Source: DASVWH01 sp036389715 (lineage in GTDB: Bacteria > Acidobacteriota > Blastocatellia > Pyrinomonadales > Pyrinomonadaceae). Taken from it: a stretch of DNA of 14,022 bases. Both the position numbers and the translations under genes were made by a program. The stretch covers positions 1 through 14,022 of the forward strand of contig DASVWH010000180.1 in the NCBI GenBank assembly GCA_036389715.1. The letters run 5' to 3'. Numbering within the stretch: the stretch's first letter is position 1; each line of letters starts with the position of its first letter. A model generated the notes under the pieces. It was not told where the DNA came from and did no database searches. It worked only from the letters and a program-made list of their open reading frames with translations. Of the stretch, positions 1 through 6,544 are shown piece by piece.

Positions 1-162
1 TCGCGCGAAGAGATAGAAACGACGAGCGTCCGGCGAACGGCGAAACCGAAAACCCCTTCGGCCACGAAAAAAAGCTCGAAGAAGAGCGGCAACGGAAACT
101 CGAAGAAGGACTCGAAGAAGAGTTCAAGGAAAAGCTATTACGCAGCGGCGAACAAGGATTAA
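1..162 (+). CDS. 3' end of an unidentified gene with a Lys/Ser-rich C-terminal tail (partial)
   Basis: The frame beginning at base 1 is open to a TAA at 160-162 and gives about 53 residues. The last 40 or so are rich in Lys and Ser, with repeated S-K-K units, and the protein ends in YYAAANKD. Basic low-complexity tails like this occur on histone-like, nucleic-acid-binding or polyanion-binding proteins, but nothing here identifies the family. Frame 3 is also open, to a TAA at 168-170, and would give a Glu/Lys-rich helix instead. I prefer frame 1 because more of its codons end in G or C, as in the neighbouring genes. The stop lies 22 nt before cphA, so the gene may be co-transcribed with the cyanophycin genes. 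A cyanophycinase is often adjacent to cphA, but this tail cannot confirm one. Confidence 0.55.
   Translation, partial: SREEIETTSVRRTAKPKTPSATKKSSKKSGNGNSKKDSKKSSRKSYYAAANKD
75..120 (+). repeat. short repeats CTCGAAGAAG x3
   Basis: CTCGAAGAAG occurs at 75-84, 99-108 and 111-120, so successive copies start 24 and 12 nt apart. In the preferred reading frame each copy encodes Ser-Lys-Lys. This is a coding low-complexity repeat that could expand or contract by slippage. Confidence 0.7.
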
Positions 163-170
163 CGCTTTAA

Positions 171-176
171 AGAGGG
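171..176 (+). promoter_or_regulatory. ribosome binding site of cphA
   Basis: AGAGGG lies 8 nt upstream of the ATG at 185. It supports that start and shows that cphA can be translated independently of the gene before it. Confidence 0.7.
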
Positions 177-184
177 ATACGATC

Positions 185-2842
185 ATGAGGGTAGATAAGA
201 TCAGGACGCTGGCCGGGCCCAATATCTATAATCACAAGCCTGTGCTGGTGATGAGGCTGGACCTGGGCCAGCTGGCCGAGACCGAGAGCAGCCAGGTTCC
301 GGGCTTTAACGAGCGGCTCTTAGCGCTCCTGCCCGGCCTGCAAGAGCATCATTGCAGTAAGGGCCGCCCCGGCGGCTTCATCGAGCGGCTGGCCGACGGG
401 ACCTATTTCGGCCACACGGTCGAACACGTCGCCCTCGAACTGTCCGAGATGGCGGGCGTGCCGGTTTATTACGGCAAAACGCTCTACGCGGACGAGCCCG
501 GCTATTACAACGTCGTCGTCGCTTACAAGGCCGAGCGCGGGATGCGTTTTCTGCTGGGCGTGGCGGTCGAGCTGGTTGACGCGCTCGTCGGAGACGAACC
601 GTATCCCCTGGCAGAGAAGCTGGAAGAGGCCCGCCGCCTGATCGCCCGCACGGAGCTTGGCCCGAGCACGCGCGCCATCGTCGAAGCGGCAAGGCGCAGG
701 GGAATCCCGACCTTTCGCGTCAACGACGACAGCCTGGTCCAGCTCGGCTACGGCAAGAATCGCAAGTTCATCCAGGCCGCCATGACGGACCGGACCAGCG
801 GCATCGCCGTCGAGATCGCGGGCGACAAGGAGTTGACCAAGACGATGCTTGAGCAGGCGGACCTGCCCGTCCCGCGCGGGCGCGTCGTCGAGACGGCGGA
901 CGAAGCCGTCAGTGCCATGTACGAGCTTGGGCCGCCGGTCGTCCTCAAACCGATGGACGGGCATCAGGGCAAGGGCGTCTCGCTCAACCTGATGACGCCG
1001 GAAGAGGTCACGGAAGCCTTCTTGATTGCGCGCGAGCATTCGCACTACGTGCTCGTCGAAGAACACTTGACGGGGCGCGATTACCGTGTGCTGGTCGTGG
1101 GCGGCAGGCTCATCGCCGCCAGCGAGCGCCTGCCCTGTCACGTCCTGGGCGACGGCCTGCGCACGCTCGACGAGCTGATTGAAATAGCCAACCGGGACCC
1201 CCTGCGTGGTCTGAGCCACGATAATGCTTTGACCCGGATAGTCGTTGACCAGGTGATGCTCCACTGCCTGCACAAACGCGGCCTGAGTTTGGAGTCCGTC
1301 CCGGCCGCGGGCGAGCGCGTCTTCCTGCGCGAGAACGGAAACCTCTCGACGGGCGGCACGGCCCTGGACGTGACCGACCAGGTTCATCCCGAAATCAGGC
1401 GGCTCTGCGAACGCGCCGCGCGCGTCGTCGGCCTGGACATCTGCGGCCTAGACCTCATCGCGGCCGACATCTCGCGCCCCCTGGAGAAGGGCAACGGCTT
1501 CATCGAAGCCAACGCCGCGCCGGGGCTGCGGATGCACACTTCGCCGACGCAAGGGCAGCCGCGCGATGTCGGCGGTGCGATCATAGACATGCTCTACCCG
1601 CCCGGAACGGAGGCCCGCATCCCCATCATTTCGATCACGGGGACCAACGGTAAGACGACCGTCGCACGGATGATCGGCCACGTCCTGCGGGAGATGAACT
1701 GGTGCGTCGGGATGACGACGACCGACGGCATTCACATCGGCGGCGATGTGGTCTCGCGCGGCGACACGACCGGCCCGCACTCCGCACGCGTCGTCCTCTC
1801 GGACCAGTCCGTCGAAATCGCCGTCCTTGAGACGGCGCGCGGCGGCATCACACGGCGCGGCCTCGGCTACGATTGGTCCGATATCTCCGTTATCACTAAC
1901 ATCAGGGAGGACCACATCGGACAGGATGGCATTCGCGACATCGAAGACCTGGTCCACATCAAATCGCTCATTGCGGAGCGTGTGCGCGAAGGCGGCACGC
2001 TGATTCTCAACGCCGACGACGAGCAGTCCGTCAGGCTCATCGAGAACGAGCGCATCAGGCGCGTGAACAAGCAGTTCATCTACTTCTCGCTGAGCGATAA
2101 TCACTTGCTGGTCAGAAAGTATCTGGACATCGGCGGGGCCGCGTTCTTCATCAGGGACGGGTGGATTATCGAAGCCAAGGGGCACGACGAGTGGCCTGTG
2201 GTCGAGGTCGCGGCCATCCCCGTGACGATGGGCGGGACGGCCTATTTTCAGGTCGCCAATGTGCTCGCGGCAATCGCCGCCTGCCGCGCTCACGGCGTGA
2301 CGAGAGAGAACGTTGCCGCCGCGTTACGGACTTTCCGCAACGACGAGCACAATCCCGGACGCGCCAATCTCTATCAGGTCGGCGAGGGCTACGTGATAGT
2401 TGACTACGGCCATAACCCTGACGCCTTCGAGGCGATCAGCCGGATGGCCGCGCGTTGGAGCGGGCGGCGCGTGACGGCCGTGCTCGGCGTTCCGGGCGAC
2501 AGGGACGACCGCCTGATTGAAGCCGCGGGGCGCATCGCCGCGAAGGGCTTTAACCGAATTATAATTAAGGAAGACAAGGACTTGCGGGGGAGACAGAAGG
2601 GCGAAGTGGCGGGCCTGCTGTGTCGCGCCGTCAACGAGGCGTCGCCCGACAGGGAGTGCCTGACGGTGCTCGACGAAATCGAAGCCTTCTCGCGCGAACT
2701 CAAGGAGATGAAGCAGGGCGACGTGATTATTATCTTCTACGACAAGCTCGAACCCGTCCTCGAAGTGCTGGCCGGGGAAGGGGCCGTCCCGGCCACAAGC
2801 ATCGGTGAGATCGCTCCGCAGCTGAGCGCCGTGACGGGCTGA
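185..2842 (+). CDS. cphA: cyanophycin synthetase (CphA1 type)
   Basis: This 885-residue enzyme makes cyanophycin, an aspartate backbone with arginine on the side chains, by ATP-dependent addition of Asp and then Arg. Three regions are visible. The N-terminal domain (about 1-160) contains HCSKGRPGGF (56-65) and an HxxEH motif, H77-T-V-E80-H81. The ATP-grasp region (about 215-480) carries LKPMDGHQGKGV (254-265) and would add Arg. The Mur-ligase-like region (about 481-885) has the P-loop GTNGKTT (486-492, Lys490) and DYGHNPD (740-746) and would add Asp. The length fits the usual CphA1 size of roughly 870-900 residues. The ATG at 185 has a good ribosome binding site and the expected N-terminus. 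The dipeptidase gene starts 9 nt after the stop, indicating an operon. Cyanophycin would act as a cytoplasmic nitrogen and carbon reserve. The identification is firm; the storage role in this organism is inferred. Confidence 0.96.
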   Translation: MRVDKIRTLAGPNIYNHKPVLVMRLDLGQLAETESSQVPGFNERLLALLPGLQEHHCSKGRPGGFIERLADGTYFGHTVEHVALELSEMAGVPVYYGKTLYADEPGYYNVVVAYKAERGMRFLLGVAVELVDALVGDEPYPLAEKLEEARRLIARTELGPSTRAIVEAARRRGIPTFRVNDDSLVQLGYGKNRKFIQAAMTDRTSGIAVEIAGDKELTKTMLEQADLPVPRGRVVETADEAVSAMYELGPPVVLKPMDGHQGKGVSLNLMTPEEVTEAFLIAREHSHYVLVEEHLTGRDYRVLVVGGRLIAASERLPCHVLGDGLRTLDELIEIANRDPLRGLSHDNALTRIVVDQVMLHCLHKRGLSLESVPAAGERVFLRENGNLSTGGTALDVTDQVHPEIRRLCERAARVVGLDICGLDLIAADISRPLEKGNGFIEANAAPGLRMHTSPTQGQPRDVGGAIIDMLYPPGTEARIPIISITGTNGKTTVARMIGHVLREMNWCVGMTTTDGIHIGGDVVSRGDTTGPHSARVVLSDQSVEIAVLETARGGITRRGLGYDWSDISVITNIREDHIGQDGIRDIEDLVHIKSLIAERVREGGTLILNADDEQSVRLIENERIRRVNKQFIYFSLSDNHLLVRKYLDIGGAAFFIRDGWIIEAKGHDEWPVVEVAAIPVTMGGTAYFQVANVLAAIAACRAHGVTRENVAAALRTFRNDEHNPGRANLYQVGEGYVIVDYGHNPDAFEAISRMAARWSGRRVTAVLGVPGDRDDRLIEAAGRIAAKGFNRIIIKEDKDLRGRQKGEVAGLLCRAVNEASPDRECLTVLDEIEAFSRELKEMKQGDVIIIFYDKLEPVLEVLAGEGAVPATSIGEIAPQLSAVTG

Positions 2843-2851
2843 GAAACCTCG

Positions 2852-4015
2852 ATGCTGACGCTCATTGAGAACGGGGAAGTCTACGCGCCGTCTCCGCTCG
2901 GGCCGGGCGACGTGTTGATTCTGAACAACCTGATAGTGAAAATCGGCGAGGTGGATCGCCGCGCCCTCCTCTCGCTGGGGCTTGAAATCGAGACCGTTGA
3001 TGCGCGCGGCTGCCTCGTCGTTCCGGGCCTGATAGACCCGCACCAGCACCTGCTCGGCGGGAGCGGCGAAAAGGGTTTCAGCACGCAGACGCCCGAAATC
3101 TATGCGAGCGAGCTGGCGCTGGCCGGAATCACGACGGTCGTCGGCTGTCTCGGCGTAGACACGACGACCAAGACCATGGCCGGACTCCTGGCGAAGGCCA
3201 AGGGTCTCAATGAAGAAGGTCTCACGGCTTACCTCTGGTCGGGCGGCTACAGCCTGCCCCCGGCGACGATCATGCGCTCTGTCCGCGAAGACATTCTCTT
3301 CATCGCGGAGGTGCTCGGCGCGGGAGAGATCGCCATCTCCGACGCGCGCTCGACCAATCAAGACCCGCTTGAGCTTGCCAGGCTCGTCAAGGATGCCTAC
3401 GTTGGCGGCCTGCTCAGCCGCAAGTGCGGCGTCACACATTTTCACGTCGGAGATGAGAAGGCCGGGCTCAAGGTGCTGCGCGCCCTGATTGATGATTACG
3501 AGATCAAGCCCGAGCTGCTCTACCCGACGCACGTCGAACGCAACGAGACCTTGATGCTCGAAGCCATCGAGCTTGCCGGGCGCGGCTCATACGTGGACAT
3601 TGACACGGTCGAGCATGACCTCCCCGAATGGCTGCGCTTCTATCTCGACAACGGCGGCGAACCGGCACGCCTGACGGTCTCCTCGGACGCCTCCATCAAC
3701 AGCACGCAGAGCCTCTTCGAGCAGATGCGCGCCTGCGTCCTCGAACACGGCTTCCCGCTCGAACAGGTGCTCGCCTGCGCGACCGCGAACACGGCCTCAG
3801 TCCTCAAACTCGCCGCTAAGGGACAGCTCGAAGTGGGCCGCCATGCCGACGCACTCGTGCTGCGCAAAGACTCTCTGGAGATTAAGGATGTGATTGCGCA
3901 GGGGCGCTGCCTCGTACGCGACGGGCGGCTGGCCTTCAGTGAAAATTTCCTGTCGGAGAGCGATCGCCGGATTAGTCTCGAAGGCAGGATGGCGCGTCCG
4001 GGCGAGAGCACTTAG
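2852..4015 (+). CDS. iadA: isoaspartyl dipeptidase (IadA family, M38 amidohydrolase)
   Basis: This 387-residue protein is close in length to E. coli IadA (about 390). It should hydrolyse beta-aspartyl dipeptides, here probably the beta-Asp-Arg released from cyanophycin, giving free Asp and Arg. Visible active-site elements are the HxH metal pair H64-Q-H66 in DPHQHLLGG, the GEKG loop, SGGYSLP with the conserved Tyr, SDARS with the conserved Arg, THFHVGD (H198 the likely ligand), PTHVERN (H227) and SSDAS (D279). The E. coli metal-bridging carbamylated Lys162 aligns with Glu159 in GAGEIAISD; this alignment rests on recalled E. coli sequence. A Glu could bridge the metals without carbamylation, so loss of activity need not follow. 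The start is the ATG 9 nt after the cphA stop, with no clear Shine-Dalgarno, suggesting translational coupling. Family assignment is strong; the exact substrate is inferred from the cphA neighbour. Confidence 0.9.
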   Translation: MLTLIENGEVYAPSPLGPGDVLILNNLIVKIGEVDRRALLSLGLEIETVDARGCLVVPGLIDPHQHLLGGSGEKGFSTQTPEIYASELALAGITTVVGCLGVDTTTKTMAGLLAKAKGLNEEGLTAYLWSGGYSLPPATIMRSVREDILFIAEVLGAGEIAISDARSTNQDPLELARLVKDAYVGGLLSRKCGVTHFHVGDEKAGLKVLRALIDDYEIKPELLYPTHVERNETLMLEAIELAGRGSYVDIDTVEHDLPEWLRFYLDNGGEPARLTVSSDASINSTQSLFEQMRACVLEHGFPLEQVLACATANTASVLKLAAKGQLEVGRHADALVLRKDSLEIKDVIAQGRCLVRDGRLAFSENFLSESDRRISLEGRMARPGEST

Positions 4016-4082
4016 AAGGCGGAGCAGATAGAAGCCGCAGCGGAGATAAGCTCTTTCCAGAGAGCGGCCTGCGGGTCTGCTA

Positions 4083-4118
4083 ATTCTCCGGCGGCCTCTC
4101 GTTTGAGAGCGTGAGAAT
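4083..4118 (+). terminator. weak stem-loop after iadA, no U tract
   Basis: ATTCTC (4083-4088) pairs with GAGAAT (4113-4118). Inside it, CTCTC (4096-4100) pairs with GAGAG (4105-4109) across a GTTT loop. It begins 67 nt after the iadA stop. No run of T follows, so it is at best a weak or factor-dependent terminator or an mRNA 3'-end stabiliser. Confidence 0.25.
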
Positions 4119-4263
4119 CAGTTTATGCGCCGCCGCGCTCGGGCCATCCGTCGAAGACACGGTCGAACTGCCGGTTGATAATCCCATAGCATTCACACGA
4201 CCCTTCCTCTATTCCCGGACGATTAACGATAACCCTTCGCCCGTGCCTGTAATTGATTAACCC

Positions 4264-4346
4264 GGCCTAAGCAGAGGCCGTGCCGTCAGCCGTCTGCGCA
4301 AACTAAGAGGACGTGCGGAGGCTGGCGGCCGGGCCGGGTTCCGCAC
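4264..4346. other. GC-rich patch with inverted repeats
   Basis: GGCCT (4264-4268) and AGGCC (4275-4279) form a 5-bp hairpin with a 6-nt loop. GTGCGGA (4313-4319) and TCCGCAC (4340-4346) form a perfect 7-bp inverted repeat around a very GC-rich centre. It may be a structured transcript or only GC-rich background; it matches no RNA family I can recognise. Confidence 0.25.
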
Positions 4347-4428
4347 GAGTGCGCGTGAGAGCCGTCCGGCGCTCTGGCCAGGCCCTGCGCTTCGCTTAGC
4401 GGCAAAGATTGCGCCGGGAAAGTTTGAG

Positions 4429-4456
4429 TTGACACAGTCTTCAAACCTAGTATGAT
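4429..4456 (+). promoter_or_regulatory. sigma70-like promoter of the Crp/Fnr gene
   Basis: TTGACA (4429-4434, perfect -35) is followed by a 16-nt spacer and TATGAT (4451-4456, one mismatch to the -10 consensus). Transcription would begin near 4463, leaving a leader of about 95 nt before the ATG at 4558. The surrounding sequence is richer in AT than the genes on either side. Confidence 0.7.
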
Positions 4457-4557
4457 GTCCCCACGCAGACCTCATGACACATCTCTTCGTGCAATTTATT
4501 AAAAGCCCAGCGAAAAAACAGAATGGTATTACTGCGGTTCCTAAACCCTGATCCTAT

Positions 4558-5271
4558 ATGTCTATTCTATCGAAAGCGATTAGGAGCGGAAATAGGCTTC
4601 TCGCTGCACTAACGGAGCAAGAGTACGAACGTCTGCTTCCTAACATTGAGCTGGCACACCTCGAAAAGGGTGAACTCATCTACATGAGCGGTGACCGGAT
4701 TCGGTATGCTCATTTCCCGCTCACCGGAATGATTTCACTGCTTTCGACTACCGAGAGCGGCTCGACCGTCGAGGTTGCGATGGTGGGTAACGAGGGCATC
4801 CTCGGCCTGCCCGTCGTCATGAGCATCAATAAATCGCCCTACGAGGCGATGATTCACATCGCGGCCGATACCGTCAGGATCAAGGCCGAAGTGCTCAAGG
4901 AAGAGTTTGACCGCGGCGGGAGACTTCAGGATTTCATGCTCCGCTATACGCACGTCCTGATTGCGCAGATCATGCAGTCGGCCGTCTGTAACCGCTTTCA
5001 TACAGTAGAAGAAAGGCTCTGTCGCTGGCTGCTGATTGCCCGCGACCGCGTCAACTCCAATACCATTGACCTGACGCAGGAGAACATCGCGCACATGCTC
5101 GGCAGCCCGCGCACGGGCGTCACGATGGCCGCCGGAGTCCTCCAACAATCGGGCCTCATTCGCTACAGCCGGGGCAAGATCGTGATCCTCGACCGCCAGC
5201 GATTGAGCGACGCATCCTGCGAATGCTACAGGGTTATCAAAGAGGAGTTCAACAATCTTCTCGGACCATAG
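4558..5271 (+). CDS. Crp/Fnr-family transcriptional regulator
   Basis: This 237-residue protein is a typical length for the family. Residues about 20-115 form the cyclic-nucleotide-binding-type beta-barrel, with EKGELIYMSGD and GNEGILGLPVV. A long dimer helix follows (about 120-150), then a winged helix-turn-helix (about 171-206) with LTQENIAHMLGSPRTGVTMA. It ends in SCECYRVIKEEF, a tail common in a large subgroup of these regulators. There is no N-terminal cysteine cluster, so it is not an oxygen-sensing Fnr with an iron-sulfur centre. The residues expected for cAMP binding are not evident either, so the ligand is unknown. It has its own near-consensus promoter 102-129 nt upstream, but no Shine-Dalgarno before the ATG. 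A three-unit palindrome array begins 39 nt after its stop and has operator geometry suited to this family, which makes the array a candidate target. Confidence 0.9.
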   Translation: MSILSKAIRSGNRLLAALTEQEYERLLPNIELAHLEKGELIYMSGDRIRYAHFPLTGMISLLSTTESGSTVEVAMVGNEGILGLPVVMSINKSPYEAMIHIAADTVRIKAEVLKEEFDRGGRLQDFMLRYTHVLIAQIMQSAVCNRFHTVEERLCRWLLIARDRVNSNTIDLTQENIAHMLGSPRTGVTMAAGVLQQSGLIRYSRGKIVILDRQRLSDASCECYRVIKEEFNNLLGP

Positions 5272-5309
5272 CAGGGTTCAGAGAGGGCCGTATCGTGCGC
5301 CGCCGTCAA

Positions 5310-5360
5310 GGTCTGTTTTCAGACATTGTCTGAAAATAGACAGTGTCTGAAAACAGACAG
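5310..5360. repeat. three tandem 17-bp palindromic units, probable operator array
   Basis: Three units begin at 5310, 5327 and 5344, an exact 17-nt period. Unit 3 is TGTCTGAAAACAGACA, a perfect palindrome with 6-bp arms around AAAA. Unit 2 differs by one base (TGTCTGAAAATAGACA). Unit 1 has a TTTT centre and one base changed in its left arm. Units 1 and 3 also form a perfect 15-bp inverted repeat (5311-5325 with 5344-5358). The 16-bp layout TGTCT-N6-AGACA resembles Crp-family sites (TGTGA-N6-TCACA). A TATAAG at 5382-5387 would place the array next to or over a -35 region. A transcript hairpin ending the regulator mRNA is the alternative. Confidence 0.75.
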
Positions 5361-5447
5361 ACGACATCTCGGCGAGTTTGGTATAAGGCAATCTCTCTCG
5401 TCCCCTGAGTGAGAAATAATCGGAGTAAGATTTGGGGAAATAAATGA

Positions 5448-5696
5448 AATCAAATTCCTGTCCCTCACAATGCTAACTCATATTGTGGAAACTTCCAGCC
5501 CACTCTTTTTCGTTATGATAAAGATGGACGCTGGTGGTGGGACAGCAACCTATCCGGTCAACTTGTAATCGAATCCGTAGAGGGGAACTCTCTTCCGCTC
5601 TATGCAATACTATCATCGCCCGAATTTAGCTATTCCTCTGCTGACGCTGTGAGGAACTCGTTTGAAAAATACAGCGCCGCCGCTACTTGCAGGTAG
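5448..5696 (+). pseudogene. ORF fragment without start codon, possible gene remnant
   Basis: The frame after a TGA at 5445-5447 stays open for about 82 codons to a TAG at 5694-5696. It contains no ATG, GTG or TTG near its beginning. The product looks protein-like, with LFRYDKDGRWWWDSNLSGQ followed by LVIESVEGNSLPLYAILSS, but I recognise no family. Codon endings are more AT-rich than in the neighbouring genes. The stop codon lies inside the strong stem-loop at 5672-5708. It may be the tail of a decayed or transferred gene, or chance. Confidence 0.3.
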
Positions 5697-5708
5697 CGAC
5701 CGGCGCTG
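5672..5708. repeat. 14-bp imperfect palindrome / stem-loop
   Basis: CAGCGCCG (5672-5679) pairs with CGGCGCTG (5701-5708), and CGCTAC (5681-5686) pairs with GTAGCG (5693-5698) around a TTGCAG loop. Small unpaired bases sit between the two stems. Bulged GC-rich hairpins of this kind are seen in REP-type dispersed repeats and at ends of some single-strand transposons. No transposase or second full copy is present here, and no T run follows. Confidence 0.6.
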
Positions 5709-5996
5709 GATCCGACAACACAGCCTTTGTCGCATTTCTGCGCAATGGATGCATCGCCCTGACAGCACGCATCATAGCGCAAATGCGGCGACGGCTCAAC
5801 AAAATTTGAGTGCTATTCTTCAAGATGTGTGCTGCCATCTCCGGGCTTCACTGCTGCTTCATCTCGCTGTAGCGGCCCTTCCGAACGTCGAGCACACCCT
5901 AAAGAATAGCGACACAGTCGCCACGCGTGCGCCGGTCTCCAAGGGCGGGCCGTCGTGGCCATTACTCCTCGGCAGTAATTTGTCTTTGGCCCGATT

Positions 5997-6001
5997 GGAG
6001 G
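5997..6001 (+). promoter_or_regulatory. ribosome binding site deciding the GTG start of the NusG paralog
   Basis: GGAGG lies 6 nt before GTG 6008. The frame is open upstream to an earlier possible start at 5927, but that extension lacks family-like sequence, so the ribosome binding site fixes the start at 6008. Confidence 0.75.
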
Positions 6002-6007
6002 TGTCCG

Positions 6008-6544
6008 GTGGATAACGAAGTGCTCGATCAGCCTCACTGGTATGCGGTGCACACTCACCCGAAGCAGGAAGAGCGTGCGTACTGTAACCTGCAAGCCTGG
6101 GGCGTCGAATCCCTGAGCCCGAAGTTCAGAGAGCGCCGGCCCAATCCCTTCACAGGCATCCCCATTTTCTTCTCTAAACCCTTATTCCCCAGATATATAT
6201 TCGCCCGCTTCGACGCCAGTTGCCTGTTACATAAGATCAGTTTTACGCGTGGCGTTCACAGCGTCGTCAGCTTCAATTCGACTCCCGCTCCCATTGAAGA
6301 CGATATTATCGCGCTCATTCAATCGAGGATTTCGGCCGACGGCTTTGTCAGAATCGGCGACGATTTCAAGGTCGGCGACAGGGTCATCATCAAAGAAGGG
6401 CCGCTGAAAAACCTGAGCGGAATCTTCGAGGGCGGGGTTAAGGATTCCGACCGGGTTTCGATTCTGCTGGAGGCCGTGAGCTATCAAGGGCGCATGGTGG
6501 TGGAAAGAGGCCAGGTCAGAAAAGCGGTTTCGGCTACAGGGTAA
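6008..6544 (+). CDS. NusG-paralog antitermination factor (UpxY/RfaH/LoaP-like)
   Basis: This 178-residue protein begins at GTG 6008 after a GGAGG site. The NGN domain (about 10-115) opens with HWYAVHTHPKQEERA and contains PLFPRYIFARFD, the typical core that contacts RNA polymerase. A KOW domain (about 120-175) includes FKVGDRVIIKEGPLKNLSG. Specialised NusG paralogs of this size bind the elongation complex and help it through long operons for polysaccharides, polyketides or non-ribosomal peptides. It is not the housekeeping nusG, which would normally sit beside secE and ribosomal protein genes. The S51, M28 and FAAL-NRPS genes follow on the same strand, so they are its likely targets. The family is clear; the target operon is inferred from position. 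Confidence 0.88.
   Translation: MDNEVLDQPHWYAVHTHPKQEERAYCNLQAWGVESLSPKFRERRPNPFTGIPIFFSKPLFPRYIFARFDASCLLHKISFTRGVHSVVSFNSTPAPIEDDIIALIQSRISADGFVRIGDDFKVGDRVIIKEGPLKNLSGIFEGGVKDSDRVSILLEAVSYQGRMVVERGQVRKAVSATG

Larger units (their letters stand above)
4016..4557. other. intergenic region iadA to Crp/Fnr gene
   Basis: This 542-nt stretch has no convincing coding sequence. It contains a stem-loop near 4083-4118, a GC-rich patch with inverted repeats (4264-4346), a sigma70-like promoter (4429-4456) and a leader of about 95 nt before the Crp/Fnr start. I saw no U-tract terminator behind iadA. Confidence 0.7.
5272..6007. other. 736-nt region of low coding content between the Crp/Fnr gene and the NusG paralog
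   Basis: It holds the triple palindrome (5310-5360), a possible -10 element TATAAG (5382-5387) just beyond it, an ORF fragment (about 5448-5696), a strong stem-loop (5672-5708) and, at its end, the ribosome binding site of the NusG paralog. Bases 5380-5680 are clearly richer in AT than the flanking genes, which fits a transferred or decayed segment. A 117-codon frame at 5662-6015 has no recognisable protein features. Confidence 0.65.

Noticed and set aside
320..1387. 355-codon open frame on the minus strand
   Set aside because: It lies wholly antisense to cphA. It is open because of the strong GC bias at third codon positions and has no family-like motifs.
1448..2293. 281-codon open frame on the minus strand
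   Set aside because: It is antisense to the Mur-like part of cphA and shows no recognisable domain.
2324..3532. 402-codon open frame on the minus strand
   Set aside because: It runs antisense across the cphA/iadA junction. Both + strand proteins carry complete, ordered family motifs, so this is a shadow.
4257..4475. 72-codon minus-strand ORF in the iadA to Crp/Fnr spacer
   Set aside because: It has a low-complexity Arg/Pro/Ala composition, covers the promoter at 4429-4456, and shows no family features.
4558..5271. Oxygen-sensing Fnr
   Set aside because: No N-terminal cysteine cluster is present; the cysteines lie in the second half of the protein.
5310..5360. CRISPR array
   Set aside because: The units are contiguous 17-bp palindromes with only one base between them. 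There are no spacers and no cas genes.
5927..6007. N-terminal extension of the NusG paralog to an upstream start
   Set aside because: The extra 27 residues do not resemble the NGN domain. GGAGG at 5997-6001 places the start at GTG 6008.
5662..6015. 117-codon + strand ORF before the NusG paralog
   Set aside because: Its composition looks random, it begins inside the fragment region and covers the stem-loop, and it overlaps the well-supported ribosome binding site and GTG start at 6008.
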